NCBI RefSeq assembly: GCF_016599145.1
Contig: NZ_JAENKO010000005.1
Span: 1 to 64,000 of the forward strand
DNA from: Tomitella cavernea
GTDB taxonomy: Bacteria > Actinomycetota > Actinomycetes > Mycobacteriales > Mycobacteriaceae
DNA length: 64,000 nucleotides
Direction: 5' to 3'
This document shows, piece after piece, positions 10,829-22,016 of this stretch; positions within the stretch are counted from its first letter, which is position 1, and every line of letters begins with the position of its first letter. The notes under the pieces are model-generated. The model searched no databases. It was not told where the DNA came from and saw nothing but the letters and a program-made list of their open reading frames with translations. A program made the position numbers and the translations under genes.

Positions 10829-11314
10829 TGGCTCCTCTTCTGTCCAGCCCGGTCGTGTCGTGCCGTGCCGTCCCGCGGCACGCGTGACCCTGGCGCAACC
10901 GTTCAAGTCTATAGGCGGGCGCCCGTCCACGCTGGTGGTGGGCGATGCGGCACGTCTTCCACAACGTCCATGCACGCGGGCGGGACGCCGGAACCGTAAC
11001 TTCCCCGGTAGGACGGTCGCCGCACTGCCGTCCCTTCCACGATCGATCGGACGCACCACCGGACCGGTGACCGTGACGGTAGTGCGCATCGGCGCACTGG
11101 TGCCGCGCTACGTGCTTGCCACCGCGGGACCCGTCATCCACCCGAGTCAAGCGTCATTTCATTCCCGAAAACCATTGTTGCCCAATATTTTCCGCGGTGC
11201 ACACGACATCTCCGGGGCCGCCGCCTGACCGTCACCCACTCTCCGCATAACATCCCCCGGAGCCGCGTTCGCAACCTCGTGTCACAGCTCGATCCGCTTC
11301 GCGGTGGCGGCCGC
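10829..11314. other. Intergenic region upstream of gyrA
   Basis: This 486-base stretch has no convincing gene on either strand. It should carry the gyrA promoter, needed because gyrB is not adjacent. On the minus strand TATAGACT (complement of 10908-10915) is the best -10-like element, about 80 bases before the start. An AT-rich patch around 11165-11195 (CCCAATATTTT) stands out from the surrounding GC-rich DNA. Confidence 0.45.
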
Positions 11315-12187
11315 TCACGCCCGTGCATCGAGCCAGCTCATCAGCCGCTTCGTCACCTCGTCGCGGTTGGTCTCATTGAAGATCTCGTGCCGCGCACCCG
11401 GGTAGATCTCCAACTCCACATCTTTCACGCCGGCGCTGCGGTAGCGGTCCGCCACCGTCGTCGGCATGTAGCCCTTGCCGGCCAGCGGATCGTCCTCGCC
11501 GCTGACGACGAGGATCGCGACGTCCGGGCTGATCCCCGACAACACATCGGGATCGCCGGTGGGTCCGCTCGCGCCGAAGATGCTCGGCAGCAGGTCGGGT
11601 TGCACGTCGAACCCGCACAGCGGATCGGCGACGTACTTCGCCACCTCTTCGGCGTCGCGGCTGAGCCACTCGTAGCCCGTGTCGCCCTCGAAGCCGGCGT
11701 TGTAGGCGTCGAGGTTCGCGTTTTCCGCGGCCGCCGAGCCCGGTTCCGGCATCGCGGCAGCAGCGATGTCCAGCGCCGTCGTTCCGCTCAGCGCGACGCC
11801 GGCGTAGTCGGTGGAATGATCCAGCAGCACGAACTGCGACGCGAAAGAGCCCATCGAGTGGCCGACGAGGAAGTGCGGCACCCCGGGGACCGCACCGGCG
11901 ACGACGCCGCTGACCTGAATAACATCCGCGATCAGGCCGCCCCATCCGGCGTCACCGAAGCCGCCGTGTGGCACCGCGTCGTTCATCGACGCCCCGTGTC
12001 CTCGGTGATCGTGCGCCCACACGTCGTAACCTGCGGCGACGAGGGTGCGAGCGAGCCGGTCGTAACGTTGGGCGTGTTCAGCGAGCCCGTGCGCCAGCTG
12101 GACCGTGGCCTTCGGGTTTTCCGCCGGCCAACGATATGCCTGCAGCGTCAGGCCGTCGACGGCAGAGACCAATTGTGTGCGTTCCAT
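11315..12187 (-). CDS. Alpha/beta hydrolase, monoacylglycerol-lipase type
   Basis: A 290-residue serine hydrolase. Nucleophile Ser111 is in GHSMGS, the acid is in SGEDDPL (Asp232 or 233) and the base is His267 in GARHEIF. The oxyanion HG motif is at 33-34 and HDHRGHG at 59-65, a layout typical of bacterial monoacylglycerol lipases and lysophospholipases. There is no signal peptide, so it acts in the cytoplasm. It sits between gyrB and gyrA, upstream of gyrA on the same strand, an unusual position. Confidence 0.88.
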   Translation of the reverse strand: MERTQLVSAVDGLTLQAYRWPAENPKATVQLAHGLAEHAQRYDRLARTLVAAGYDVWAHDHRGHGASMNDAVPHGGFGDAGWGGLIADVIQVSGVVAGAVPGVPHFLVGHSMGSFASQFVLLDHSTDYAGVALSGTTALDIAAAAMPEPGSAAAENANLDAYNAGFEGDTGYEWLSRDAEEVAKYVADPLCGFDVQPDLLPSIFGASGPTGDPDVLSGISPDVAILVVSGEDDPLAGKGYMPTTVADRYRSAGVKDVELEIYPGARHEIFNETNRDEVTKRLMSWLDARA

Positions 12188-12318
12188 CGGGTGGAACCTC
12201 CTTGCGAGACGACGGCGCAGCCCCTGCGGCCGCGCTTCGCCACCTTATGCTTCGCGCGCCGTGGCGGAGTGATGCGAGTCTCACTAGTCAGGCGCCGGCC
12301 CGCGTGGAACCGTGCGAC

Positions 12319-12362
12319 GTTTCACGTGAAACGGTTTCACGTGAAACGGTTTCACGTGAAAC
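12319..12362. other. Three tandem parS sites with a 15-bp period
   Basis: Three exact GTTTCACGTGAAAC copies at 12319-12332, 12334-12347 and 12349-12362, each separated by a single G. They lie between the lipase and MaoC genes. The tight array should be a strong ParB loading point. Confidence 0.95.
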
Positions 12363-12374
12363 AGCGCCGCACCG

Positions 12375-12878
12375 TTACGCGGGGCGCGCAGCGATGAGGT
12401 TCATCGCACGCAGGGTGAGCACCATCGCGCCGTCCTGGTTGAACATCTCGCCGGTGGTACGGATGATCCCCCGGTCGGGCTTCGACCGGGAGCGGCGCGA
12501 TTCGTCCACCGTCACCCGGATCCGTAGCGTGTCACCCGGGCGCACCGGGGCCGTCCAGCGCAGTTCGTCGATGCCCGGCGACGACAAGCTGCCCACAGCG
12601 GTAAGGAAGTTGTCCGCGAACATCCGCATGAACACTGAGGCGGTCTGCCACCCGCTCGCGATGAGCCCGCCGAACGGCCCCTCGCGCGCCGAGTCCTCGT
12701 CGATGTGGATCGACTGCGGGTCGTAGCGGTGCGCGAACTCGAGGATGTCGTCCTCGGTGACGGTGATCGACCCGTATTCGAACACTTCGCCCGCCACGTA
12801 GTCCTCGAGCCACCGGTCGGTGACGGGATTCGTGAAGTCGTGGGCACCGATGGACGAGGTTTGCCAGCTGTCTGTCAT
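12375..12878 (-). CDS. MaoC-like hot-dog dehydratase
   Basis: A 167-residue single hot-dog domain protein. The hydratase-type motif is visible as ILEFAHRYDPQSIHID (residues about 46-61), where the Asp and His of family enzymes sit, and GLIASGWQTAS follows. Such proteins hydrate enoyl-CoA or related thioesters, or lack activity. The ATG at 12878 follows AAGGTGG. It is next to the lipase gene with the parS cluster between, so a lipid-related pair is possible. Confidence 0.87.
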   Translation of the reverse strand: MTDSWQTSSIGAHDFTNPVTDRWLEDYVAGEVFEYGSITVTEDDILEFAHRYDPQSIHIDEDSAREGPFGGLIASGWQTASVFMRMFADNFLTAVGSLSSPGIDELRWTAPVRPGDTLRIRVTVDESRRSRSKPDRGIIRTTGEMFNQDGAMVLTLRAMNLIAARPA

Positions 12879-12911
12879 GGCTGCCACCTTATGCGCTAGG
12901 CGCTGCTTCGC

Positions 12912-13545
12912 GTGGTCGCAGTGCCGCGTGAGCACAGGGACGCGGCACTGAACGCCCCGGTGACCCGCCCGCCGGCCATCACCGGCGCGGGTGCCGCCTC
13001 AGCCATAGACCTGGGTTCCTTGGGCAGCAGTTCGCTGGGCAGCCTCGACGTGCTCGGCAGCCTCGGCGGCGGCCCCTACGACGGCCTGACCGGCACCGTC
13101 ACCACCGACGTGAGCGAGGACGGCGCGACGAACACGATCCACGCTGATCCAGAGGAGCGGTGGGAAGGGCACAGGCGTGCTGTGCCGCGCGTACGTCGTG
13201 GAATTCAGCGAGCTCGGCAGCGTCAACGACCACGACGTCACGCTCATGATCTCGCACGGAATGACGTACGACAGCGTCAATGTCATCGACGACGCCAAGG
13301 AGCTCCAGCCGGACATGAACGCGACGGACCTCGAGGACTCGGACACCCTCACCGTCGCTGACCTCACCGCCGGCGAGTACTCCATCGCCTCGGCCTGCTT
13401 CAATGAGGCAAACGGTAAAGTCGGGCCCACGCAGACCGTCACGGTCGTCGACAAAGTCGACACGCTGGCCTTCGATCAGGCCAGCGGTGGGCTGTTGGGC
13501 GCGCTCGACCTGTTTGGTTCCCTCAGTACGCGGTCCGCCAGCTGA
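12912..13545 (+). pseudogene. Remnant of a secreted-protein gene: signal peptide lost and frameshifted
   Basis: Two reading frames each carry half of one protein. The first (to about 13150) reads GAGAASAIDLGSLGSSSLGS and continues to TVTTDVSEDGAT, like the cleavage site and mature start of an exported protein, but no hydrophobic signal core precedes it. The second (from about 13150, +1 frame) continues as CRAYVVEFSELGS, then DVTLMISHGMTYDSVN, and ends DLFGSLSTRSAS. The shift must lie between 13114, after a stop codon in the second frame, and about 13165. A hairpin occupies the place of the signal sequence. A sequencing error could explain the shift but not the missing signal peptide. Confidence 0.6.
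12919..12950. repeat. Perfect 11-bp inverted repeat
   Basis: CAGTGCCGCGT and ACGCGGCACTG with a ten-base loop, between the divergent MaoC gene and the decayed secreted-protein gene. It could be a terminator-like hairpin, an operator for MaoC or the scar of a deletion. Confidence 0.6.
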
Positions 13546-13562
13546 TCGAGCGCTTCCCCGAT

Positions 13563-13602
13563 GAACGGGCCCAGGATGCCATTTGGCGTCCGGGGCCCGT
13601 TC
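13563..13602. terminator. Long bidirectional hairpin terminator
   Basis: GAACGGGCCC pairs with GGGCCCGTTC, and the stem continues inward with GGATGCC/GGCGTCC around an ATTT loop, giving 17 paired bases. It lies between the ends of the plus-strand remnant and minus-strand gyrB. Confidence 0.75.
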
Positions 13603-13633
13603 GTCACGTGACGTCTCACGGCCCGGGATGCAA

Positions 13634-13677
13634 CACCGTGGCCCCGGCTCACATCCTGACGAGCCGGGGTCGTGGTG
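13634..13677. terminator. Second hairpin, immediately behind gyrB
   Basis: CACCGTGGCCCCGGCTC against GAGCCGGGGTCGTGGTG with a ten-base loop and two mismatches. It starts 13 bases after the gyrB stop codon and would end the gyrB transcript before the inserted genes. Confidence 0.65.
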
Positions 13678-13690
13678 TGGGGCCCGTCCG

Positions 13691-15754
<2,064 letters not shown>

Positions 15755-15787
15755 CTAGCACTCCTTCTGGTCGAGCCGCACACACGC

Positions 15788-15838
15788 ATCCACCACCCGC
15801 ACGGGGCGCCCGGCTGAGGGTGGTGGATATGGCGGCAC
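15788..15838 (-). promoter_or_regulatory. Inverted repeat in the gyrB leader
   Basis: ATCCACCACCC and GGGTGGTGGAT are perfect 11-base arms around a 29-base interior, ending 39 bases before the gyrB start. In the transcript this would form a hairpin just upstream of the ribosome site. A -10-like TAGGCT lies at 15851-15856 (minus strand), placing the hairpin within the leader. Confidence 0.5.
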
Positions 15839-16022
15839 CATTTCCGCTCCAGCCTACTGCCTCGGCCGACCTGGGAGGCTACTCGCACACGCCTGGAGGC
15901 GTCACTGCGGCACGAAATCGATGGACGACGAGAGGCCGGGACAGCCCGGCACAACCCGACAACGTCAGGCACCGTACGCGGCCGGTACGCGCGGCGGGCT
16001 CCCGACAATGCCGTCCACCCGG

Positions 16023-16595
16023 TCAACCGTAGGTGTCCCGCGGTCCGCGCCCGCTCACGTGCCGGGGCCCGTGCCGCCAGCTCGGTGCGCTGGGGCCGCG
16101 GATCTCGAGCTTGGTCACCACGCCGTCGCCCACCGCGCGGGCGATCTTCGCGAGGATCTGGCCCTGCACCATCCGAAGCTGCGTCGCCCACGCCGTCGAC
16201 TCCGCCGTCACGTGCAGGACCCCGTCGTTGAGCGACGACGGGGCGGCGTGGTCGGCGATCTCGTCCCCGACGACCTCCTCCCAGCACCCGAGTACCCGCC
16301 CCTCGGCCACGTGCCGGTTCCACCCCCGCCGCCGGGCCAGTGATGCGGCGAGTGTTCCCAGGGTTTGCGGGTCGCGTGGGTCGGCGGCGGGCCCGGACCA
16401 GCGGCGACGCGACGGCCTGCGCTGTTGTCGCCGTTGCGGCGAGGCCATGCCCTTGCCCACCGACTTGCCCTGCGCCGCGGCCCGCGCGCGCGCCTCCTCC
16501 AGGGCGCGCCGCGCCAGGTCGGCGCCGCGCGGGGCGCCGTCGACGGCACCAGCCCCATCGGGAGCGCCCCCGGCATCCTCGGATTCAGCCGCCAT
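16023..16595 (-). CDS. dciA: DciA-type helicase loader (DUF721)
   Basis: A 190-residue protein whose conserved DUF721/DciA fold lies at about residues 78-172 ([26 protein letters not shown], then [16 protein letters not shown]). DciA interacts with the replicative helicase DnaB where DnaC is absent. The N-terminal third is charged and disordered. The start overlaps the recF end by 11 bases, the normal order being dnaA-dnaN-recF-dciA-gyrB. Confidence 0.92.
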   Translation of the reverse strand: MAAESEDAGGAPDGAGAVDGAPRGADLARRALEEARARAAAQGKSVGKGMASPQRRQQRRPSRRRWSGPAADPRDPQTLGTLAASLARRRGWNRHVAEGRVLGCWEEVVGDEIADHAAPSSLNDGVLHVTAESTAWATQLRMVQGQILAKIARAVGDGVVTKLEIRGPSAPSWRHGPRHVSGRGPRDTYG

Positions 16596-17844
16596 CGCCG
16601 GTCACCTCCGCATCGTCCGGACCGGGCGATCCGCCCGCATCGTCGTCGCCGCTTCTGCTTGCACATGGCGCAGCCGCGATGGTCGACGCGCGTCCCAGGT
16701 CGCCGCGATCCCGCATCGTCACGACGTACTGCCGCCCCCGCAGCCCCTCGGGCACGTCCTCGGGCACAGCCGCCGTCACCAGTACCTGCTCGGTCTGCCC
16801 GGCCACGCGGGCGAGGGCACTGCGCCGCCGTCGATCGAGCTCGGCGAACACGTCGTCGAGGATGAGGATCGGCTCGGTGCCGTCCTGCCGCAGAAGCTCG
16901 AACGCGGCCAGGCGCATAGCCAGCGCGAAGGACCAAGATTCTCCGTGGCTCGCATAGCCTTTCACGGGATGCTCGCCCAATCGCAGTTCCAGGTCGTCAC
17001 GGTGCGGGCCTACCAGGCACACACCGCGCGCGATCTCCCGGGTGCGCACCCGGGCCAGCGCCGCATGCATCGCCTTCTCCAGTCCCGCCACCGCATCGGA
17101 CGACGGTTCGGGGGGCATGTCCTCCGCGAGGCTGCAACGGTAGCCGAGCGACGCCGCCTGCGATTCGGGGGCGATCGACGCGTACGAGCCGGTGAGATGC
17201 GGCGCCAGCTCGCCCACCAATTCCATTCTGGCGGCGATGATCTCCGATCCGTAGGCAGCCAGGTGCCCGTCCCACACCTCGAGGGTGGCCAAGGCGCTCG
17301 CACCGTCGGATCCGCGCCCGCCGTCGCGCATGGCGGGGCCCGCGGACTTCAGCAGCGCCGACCGCTGGCGCAGCACCTTGTCGTAGTCGGCCCGCACGCC
17401 GGCCAGCCTGGGTCGGCGCGCCGTCATCAGCTCGTCCAGGTACCGGCGCCGTTCGCCGGGGTCGCCCCGCACGAGCGCCAGGTCCTCGGGCGCGAAAATC
17501 ACCGACTGGACCACACCGAGAATCTCGCGGGTACGGCGCACCGGGCTCTGCCGCAGCCGCGCCTTGTTGGCCCGGCCCGCATGGACGGTGAGATCCACGG
17601 TGAGCTCGCGGCCGTCGTTGATGGCCGTCGCCGCGATCAGCGCGGATTCGGCGCCGGACCGGATGAGCGGTTGGTCCGACGAGACGCGGTGCGACGACAG
17701 CGTCGCCAGGTACCCGACGGCCTCGAGGATGTTCGTTTTTCCGCGGCCATTTGCGCCGACGAAGACAGTGACACCGGGCTCGAGGTCGATGTCGAGTGAC
17801 TCCCACGAACGGAAGTCCTGCAGCCGCAGGTGACGGAGGAACAC
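16585..17844 (-). CDS. recF: DNA replication and repair protein RecF
   Basis: A 419-residue SMC-like ATPase that helps load RecA at gaps. Walker A GANGRGKT is at residues 30-37, the ABC-type signature region is in [18 protein letters not shown], and Walker B is [11 protein letters not shown]. The GTG at 17844 starts the family's [13 protein letters not shown] motif; the longer frame upstream is a shadow of dnaN. The last 50 residues are a low-complexity tail. It lies eight bases after dnaN and is coupled to dciA. Confidence 0.96.
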   Translation of the reverse strand: MFLRHLRLQDFRSWESLDIDLEPGVTVFVGANGRGKTNILEAVGYLATLSSHRVSSDQPLIRSGAESALIAATAINDGRELTVDLTVHAGRANKARLRQSPVRRTREILGVVQSVIFAPEDLALVRGDPGERRRYLDELMTARRPRLAGVRADYDKVLRQRSALLKSAGPAMRDGGRGSDGASALATLEVWDGHLAAYGSEIIAARMELVGELAPHLTGSYASIAPESQAASLGYRCSLAEDMPPEPSSDAVAGLEKAMHAALARVRTREIARGVCLVGPHRDDLELRLGEHPVKGYASHGESWSFALAMRLAAFELLRQDGTEPILILDDVFAELDRRRRSALARVAGQTEQVLVTAAVPEDVPEGLRGRQYVVTMRDRGDLGRASTIAAAPCASRSGDDDAGGSPGPDDAEVTGDGG

Positions 17845-17852
17845 CGCCGCGG

Positions 17853-19022
17853 TCAGCCCGGCAGGCGCACAGGCATCAGCAGGTAGGTGTAGCTGCCGGT
17901 CGATGCGGGGAATGCGCCGGAGTCGTCGGCCTGAGGCAGCTCCTCGGCCGCGGGACACAGCACCGCGGGCCGGCTGGGGCTCGTGAACCCCATGTGCACG
18001 TGCTCGGTGCCCAGCGCCCCGAGGCCCTCCTGCAGGTACCCGGGGTTGAATGCAATGGTGAGCGGCTCGCCGGCGAACTCGGCGGGCAGGGACTCCTCGG
18101 CGCTGCTGGAATCGTCCCCGCCGGCTGCGAGCACAAGCCCGTCCTCCGAGAACTGCATGCGCACCTGCGCGCCGCGCTCGGCCACCAGGGCGACGCGCTT
18201 GATCGCATCGGTCAGCGGCGTGACCTCCACCGAGGCCACCGCGGTATGCGTCGCAGGAAGCAACTGGCGGAATTTCGGGAACTCCGCATCGAGCAGCCGT
18301 GCCGTCGTCTGACGGGGACCCGAGGTGACGCCGAGCATGCCTTCGGCCCCCACCGAGCTGCCGTCGCCCATTTCGATCTCGATGTCGGCGGACGCCGACG
18401 AGGTCATCGTCTTCGCCGCCTCTGCCAGGGTGCGCGCGGGCACCAGGACGGCGGCCTCCAGGCCGGGGGTGGCCGGCTTCCACTCGAACTCCCGCACTGC
18501 GAGCCGGAAGCGATCGGTAGCGGCCATGACCACCTTGTCGCCCTCGATCTCCACTCGGATCCCGGTGAGCATCGGCAAGGTGTCGTCCTTGCCCGCCGCG
18601 ACCGCAACCTGGCCCACCGCCTGCGCGAACTCCTCGGCCGGGACGGCCCCCGTCGGGGCAGGCGGAGTGGGCAGCTGCGGGTAATCCTCCACGGGGATGA
18701 TCGGCAGGGAGAACGTGGCACGACCTGCCGCGATGGTCAGGTGCGTCCCGTCGAAGGCCACGTCCACCGGCTTGTTCGGCAGCGCCTTGGTGATGTCCGC
18801 CAACAGCCGGCCGGACACGAGAACCGTGCCGGGCTCGGGAACCTCCGCCGGCACCTGCATCCGCGCGGAGGTCTCGTAGTCGTACCCGGAGACGGTCACG
18901 CCCTGCTCGGTGGCCTCGAGCAGGATGCCGCGCAGCACCGGCACGGTGGGCCGTGCCGGGAGGCTGCGCGCGACCCAGGTGACGGCATCCTGGAAGTCAT
19001 CTCGGGTAACCCGGAATTTCAT
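17853..19022 (-). CDS. dnaN: DNA polymerase III beta sliding clamp
   Basis: A 389-residue clamp with three similar domains, a normal length. I chose the ATG at 19022: GGAG lies nine bases upstream, and the protein then starts [14 protein letters not shown] as in relatives. Another in-frame ATG five codons earlier is possible. The C-terminal [13 protein letters not shown], with the conserved clamp end MPVRL, is intact. Confidence 0.97.
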   Translation of the reverse strand: MKFRVTRDDFQDAVTWVARSLPARPTVPVLRGILLEATEQGVTVSGYDYETSARMQVPAEVPEPGTVLVSGRLLADITKALPNKPVDVAFDGTHLTIAAGRATFSLPIIPVEDYPQLPTPPAPTGAVPAEEFAQAVGQVAVAAGKDDTLPMLTGIRVEIEGDKVVMAATDRFRLAVREFEWKPATPGLEAAVLVPARTLAEAAKTMTSSASADIEIEMGDGSSVGAEGMLGVTSGPRQTTARLLDAEFPKFRQLLPATHTAVASVEVTPLTDAIKRVALVAERGAQVRMQFSEDGLVLAAGGDDSSSAEESLPAEFAGEPLTIAFNPGYLQEGLGALGTEHVHMGFTSPSRPAVLCPAAEELPQADDSGAFPASTGSYTYLLMPVRLPG

Positions 19023-19767
19023 GCCGGCTAGCTCCATCAGACCCGGGAATCCTTCCAGTGTGGCGGCCGTGGCCGGCTGTGCCCGCGCGTCAAGCGCGGT
19101 GCGTACTCCGGTCACCGCCGGTGACGTGCAACGATCGTTCGGTGGTTCAGCTCAGTGGTGCGTTCGGTGCCACGACGACGCCGACGGAGAGCCCCGGTGC
19201 CAGAGGCTCCGTGCGAGAGGATCGAACCTCCCGGACGTGCGCCGGGCACACCTGGTCTCGGATCCCAGATTAGCCGATAGCGCTGACGCCGAGAGCCGGT
19301 CCGGGATCTCCACCGTAGGTCGTCCGGCGCTTGCCGTAAAGCGCGGGATCCGGTTCTGCGGACACGGCGAGGAGGGTCCACAGCAGCGACTTTCCACACA
19401 GGCTGTTTTGTAGTTTCCTCTCTGGAAGAGATTTCAGTAGTAGTAGTAGGTCCTGTGGATCCTGTGCACAACCATGTGGAACTCCTGGTGGCGGGCGGTC
19501 TGCAGGTGTGCACCGGGCGGTGGACGGGGCTGTGGACCGGTGTGGTCGGTTGTGGACGGCGAAAAGTTGTTCCACTTCCGTCCCCATGTTGTCCCCAGAT
19601 GCGACGAGTTATCCCCATGGTTATCCACAGGTGTGCAAACTCGTCACCGGAGTCACACGAGCACCCCTATTCACTGCGGGCGGCGGCGTGACGGTGCGCC
19701 CGGAGGCCGCGCATCATCGCTGTGCGAGGGCCAGTTCCCCGGCCAGAGCGGAGCGCCGGGCGGACCT
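19023..19767. other. oriC: Chromosomal replication origin oriC (dnaA-dnaN spacer)
   Basis: A 745-base gene-free spacer. DnaA boxes cluster in the half next to dnaA: TTATCCACA at 19621-19629 (perfect), TTATCCCCA at 19609-19617, TTGTCCCCA at 19589-19597, TGTGGACGG at 19551-19559, TGTGGACCG at 19531-19539, TGTGCACAA at 19463-19471 and TGTGGATCC at 19454-19462. The AT-richest stretch, 19400-19440, is beside the last pair and is the likely unwinding element. The dnaN-proximal part (19023-19380) shows no boxes and should hold dnaN expression signals. Confidence 0.92.
19438..19471 (+). other. DnaA-trio element beside a DnaA-box pair (probable unwinding start)
   Basis: Four TAG trios (19438-19449) are followed after GTCC by two abutting DnaA boxes, TGTGGATCC and TGTGCACAA. 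Read from the boxes outward the trios are 3'-GAT-5', the orientation described for bacterial basal unwinding elements, and the adjoining sequence (GTTTTGTAGTTTCC and on) is AT-rich. Confidence 0.65.
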
Positions 19768-21372
19768 TCAGAGTTTGGACCGCTGTTTGATGCGTGCCGT
19801 GAGCTCCTGGACCTGGTCGTAGACCTTGCGCCGCTCGGCCATCTCGCCGCGGATCTTCTTCTCCGCGTACATGACGGTGGTGTGGTCGCGGCCGAAGGCC
19901 TGGCCGATCTTCGGCAGCGACAGGTCGGTGAGCTCGCGGCACAGGTACAGCGCGATCTGGCGGGCGGAGGCGATCTGGCGGGCCCTGCGCGGCCCGCAGA
20001 GTTCGTCGATCGTGGTGTCGAAGTACTCGGCCGTCACCGCCATGATCGTGGCCGCGGTGATCTCCACTGTGGCTGTCTCCGGCGCGAGGTCCCGTAGCAC
20101 CACCTCGGCCAGACGGAGGTCGAGCGGCTGCTTGTTGAGCGATGCGAAGGCGGTCACCCGGATCAGGGCACCTTCGAGTTCGCGGATGTTGCGCTCGATG
20201 CGGCCGGCGATGAGCTGGAGTACCTCGTCAGGCACCTCGATGGAGTCCATCTGCGCCTTCTTGGACAGGATGGCGATGCGCGTCTCGAGGTCCGGCGGCT
20301 GTACGTCGGCGATCAGGCCCCACTCGAAGCGGGTGCGCAGACGGTCCTCCAGCGTCGCCATCTGCTTGGGCGGCCGGTCCGAGGTGATGACGATCTGCTT
20401 GTTCGCGTTGTGCAGAGCCTCGAAGGTGTAGAAGAACTCCTCCTGAATGCCCTCCTTGTTCTCGATGAACTGGATGTCGTCCACCAGCAGCACGTCCGTC
20501 TCGCGGTAGCGCCGCTTGAACGCCACCTTGCGGTCGTCGCGGATGCTGTTGATGAAGTCGTTGGTGAACTCTTCGGTGGACACGTAGCGCACCCGCAGGC
20601 CGGGGAAGAGCCGCTTGGCGTAGTGGCCGGCCGCGTGCAGGAGGTGCGTCTTGCCCAAACCGGACTCGCCCCAGATGAACAGCGGGTTGTACGCGCGGGC
20701 CGGTGCCTCCGCGATGGCCACGGCGGCCGCATGCGAGAAGCGGTTCGACGGGCCGGTGACGAACGTGTCGAAGGTGTACTTGGGGTTCAGCCCGGCCTCG
20801 CGCGCACTGCCGGCGGCCTCTGGTGCCGGCGTGTTGAAGTGCGAGGGCCATGTGCGGTCCAGGCTCTCGCGTGCTTCCTGCTCCTCCGCGATGAGATCTT
20901 CCTCGGCCTCGGCGGAGAGTTCGTCCCGGCGTCCCTGCAGCAGCGTGGCGGTGTCGGTGTAGTGCGGTTCGGCGGGGTTGGCCGCCCACATGCCCGCGCC
21001 GTCCGACGGCGCGGGCATGTGGGCGGCGGAGTGTGGCGAATCCTCGCGCGGGCGGTCCGCCCGGTCGTCGTCGAGGGCGGTGTCGATGCGGACGGCGATC
21101 TCGACAGGGTCGCCGAGGTGGCGTTCGAGGGCATCGGAGATGGGCTGACGCAGGACGCGCTCGATCGCGTCGCGCGCGAAGCTCGACGGTGCGGACAGCA
21201 GCGCGAAGCCCCCGGCGAGGGTGATCGGTTTGGCGAGCAGCAACCAGGCGCGTTGCTGCCGGCTCAGCGGCAACCCTGGCATGGCCGGCGCGCCCTCGTC
21301 ACGTTCCGCGGAGGTGAGCTCGGAGACGACGATCGGCCACACCCGTGACAGAGCGTTCGGGTCTTCCTCCAC
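19768..21372 (-). CDS. dnaA: Chromosomal replication initiator DnaA
   Basis: A 534-residue initiator. The N-terminal helicase-interacting domain is followed by a long acidic linker (about 95-190), then the AAA+ domain with Walker A GESGLGKT at 235-242 and Walker B LLVDDIQF. The C-terminal box-binding domain carries the signature [15 protein letters not shown] chose the GTG at 21372, preceded by GGGGAGG, over an upstream ATG whose codons would include the ribosome site. Confidence 0.98.
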   Translation of the reverse strand: MEEDPNALSRVWPIVVSELTSAERDEGAPAMPGLPLSRQQRAWLLLAKPITLAGGFALLSAPSSFARDAIERVLRQPISDALERHLGDPVEIAVRIDTALDDDRADRPREDSPHSAAHMPAPSDGAGMWAANPAEPHYTDTATLLQGRRDELSAEAEEDLIAEEQEARESLDRTWPSHFNTPAPEAAGSAREAGLNPKYTFDTFVTGPSNRFSHAAAVAIAEAPARAYNPLFIWGESGLGKTHLLHAAGHYAKRLFPGLRVRYVSTEEFTNDFINSIRDDRKVAFKRRYRETDVLLVDDIQFIENKEGIQEEFFYTFEALHNANKQIVITSDRPPKQMATLEDRLRTRFEWGLIADVQPPDLETRIAILSKKAQMDSIEVPDEVLQLIAGRIERNIRELEGALIRVTAFASLNKQPLDLRLAEVVLRDLAPETATVEITAATIMAVTAEYFDTTIDELCGPRRARQIASARQIALYLCRELTDLSLPKIGQAFGRDHTTVMYAEKKIRGEMAERRKVYDQVQELTARIKQRSKL

Positions 21373-21491
21373 AGAACCTCGTCCTCCCCTGACGTCCAAG
21401 ATGTCCTTCAGCGGTCATTGCGCGGCGCTTACCTGCAAGAACGCACGTGCCGCACGGGGGCGCGCAACTACTGCGTCCAATGGTCGCCGAC

Positions 21492-21530
21492 ATATCCACA
21501 CGATTATCCACACCTGTGGACAACTGTGAA
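21492..21530 (-). promoter_or_regulatory. dnaA promoter overlapped by DnaA boxes (autoregulation)
   Basis: On the minus strand TTCACA (21525-21530) and GATAAT (21503-21508) are 16 bases apart, a good sigma-A promoter. Two perfect DnaA boxes, TGTGGACAA (21515-21523) and TTATCCACA (21504-21512), cover the spacer and -10, and ATATCCACA (21492-21500) covers the start point. Another box, TGTGGACGA, is at 21591-21599. DnaA binding here should repress dnaA. Confidence 0.75.
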
Positions 21531-21987
21531 CGATAGTGGACCACTCGGCGAGCGAGTGGCACGGTGACCCGGCACGACTACCCACGGTTCTGTGGACGAA
21601 CCTGTGGAAAGCGTCGGTTCAGTGTGAAATTTTCGGGTTAGCCAGACGCTCGATGCCCTCGCTGCCGGCACTGTGATGTCGCCGACGGCCGTCGGATTCA
21701 GCCACCACTGCGTCGTGGCAGCAGATCCGTCTGATCGTCGCCCGTGGACCCGGCACGCGTGCCCGGCGATCTCGGACCTGCTCAGGCACTGCGGCGGTGC
21801 TGCCCAGTCCGGATGTCGATCCGATCCGTTGTTACCGCTTCGTCATCTTGGAACGCTAACAAGGGGGACACGGTTGCGCAACGGAAACCCACAGACAGGT
21901 GACATCCGCAAGCACCCGGCTGCTGTGGCGTGTCGCACTCCGCCGCGCCCGTGCAGGTCACCCGCACTGCAGACGCGGATCGACGGT

Positions 21988-22016
21988 TTGACCCCGGACC
22001 TTGCGCTGAGTAGTCT
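21988..22016 (+). promoter_or_regulatory. Probable rpmH-rnpA promoter
   Basis: TTGACC and TAGTCT are separated by exactly 17 bases. The predicted start near 22023 gives a leader of about 310 bases before rpmH, unusually long for this small operon. Confidence 0.6.

Noticed and set aside
13601-13610. CACGTG-centred palindrome GTCACGTGAC as a parS site
   Set aside because: Only the core matches; the outer GTTT/AAAC bases are absent.
16585-18483. 632-residue frame including recF
   Set aside because: The first 210 residues are the shadow of dnaN in another frame; family similarity starts at the GTG 17844.
19190-19275. tRNA-like T-arm (GGAGGTTCGATCCTCTC) on the minus strand upstream of dnaN
   Set aside because: The stem has mismatches and no matching acceptor, D or anticodon arm could be built.
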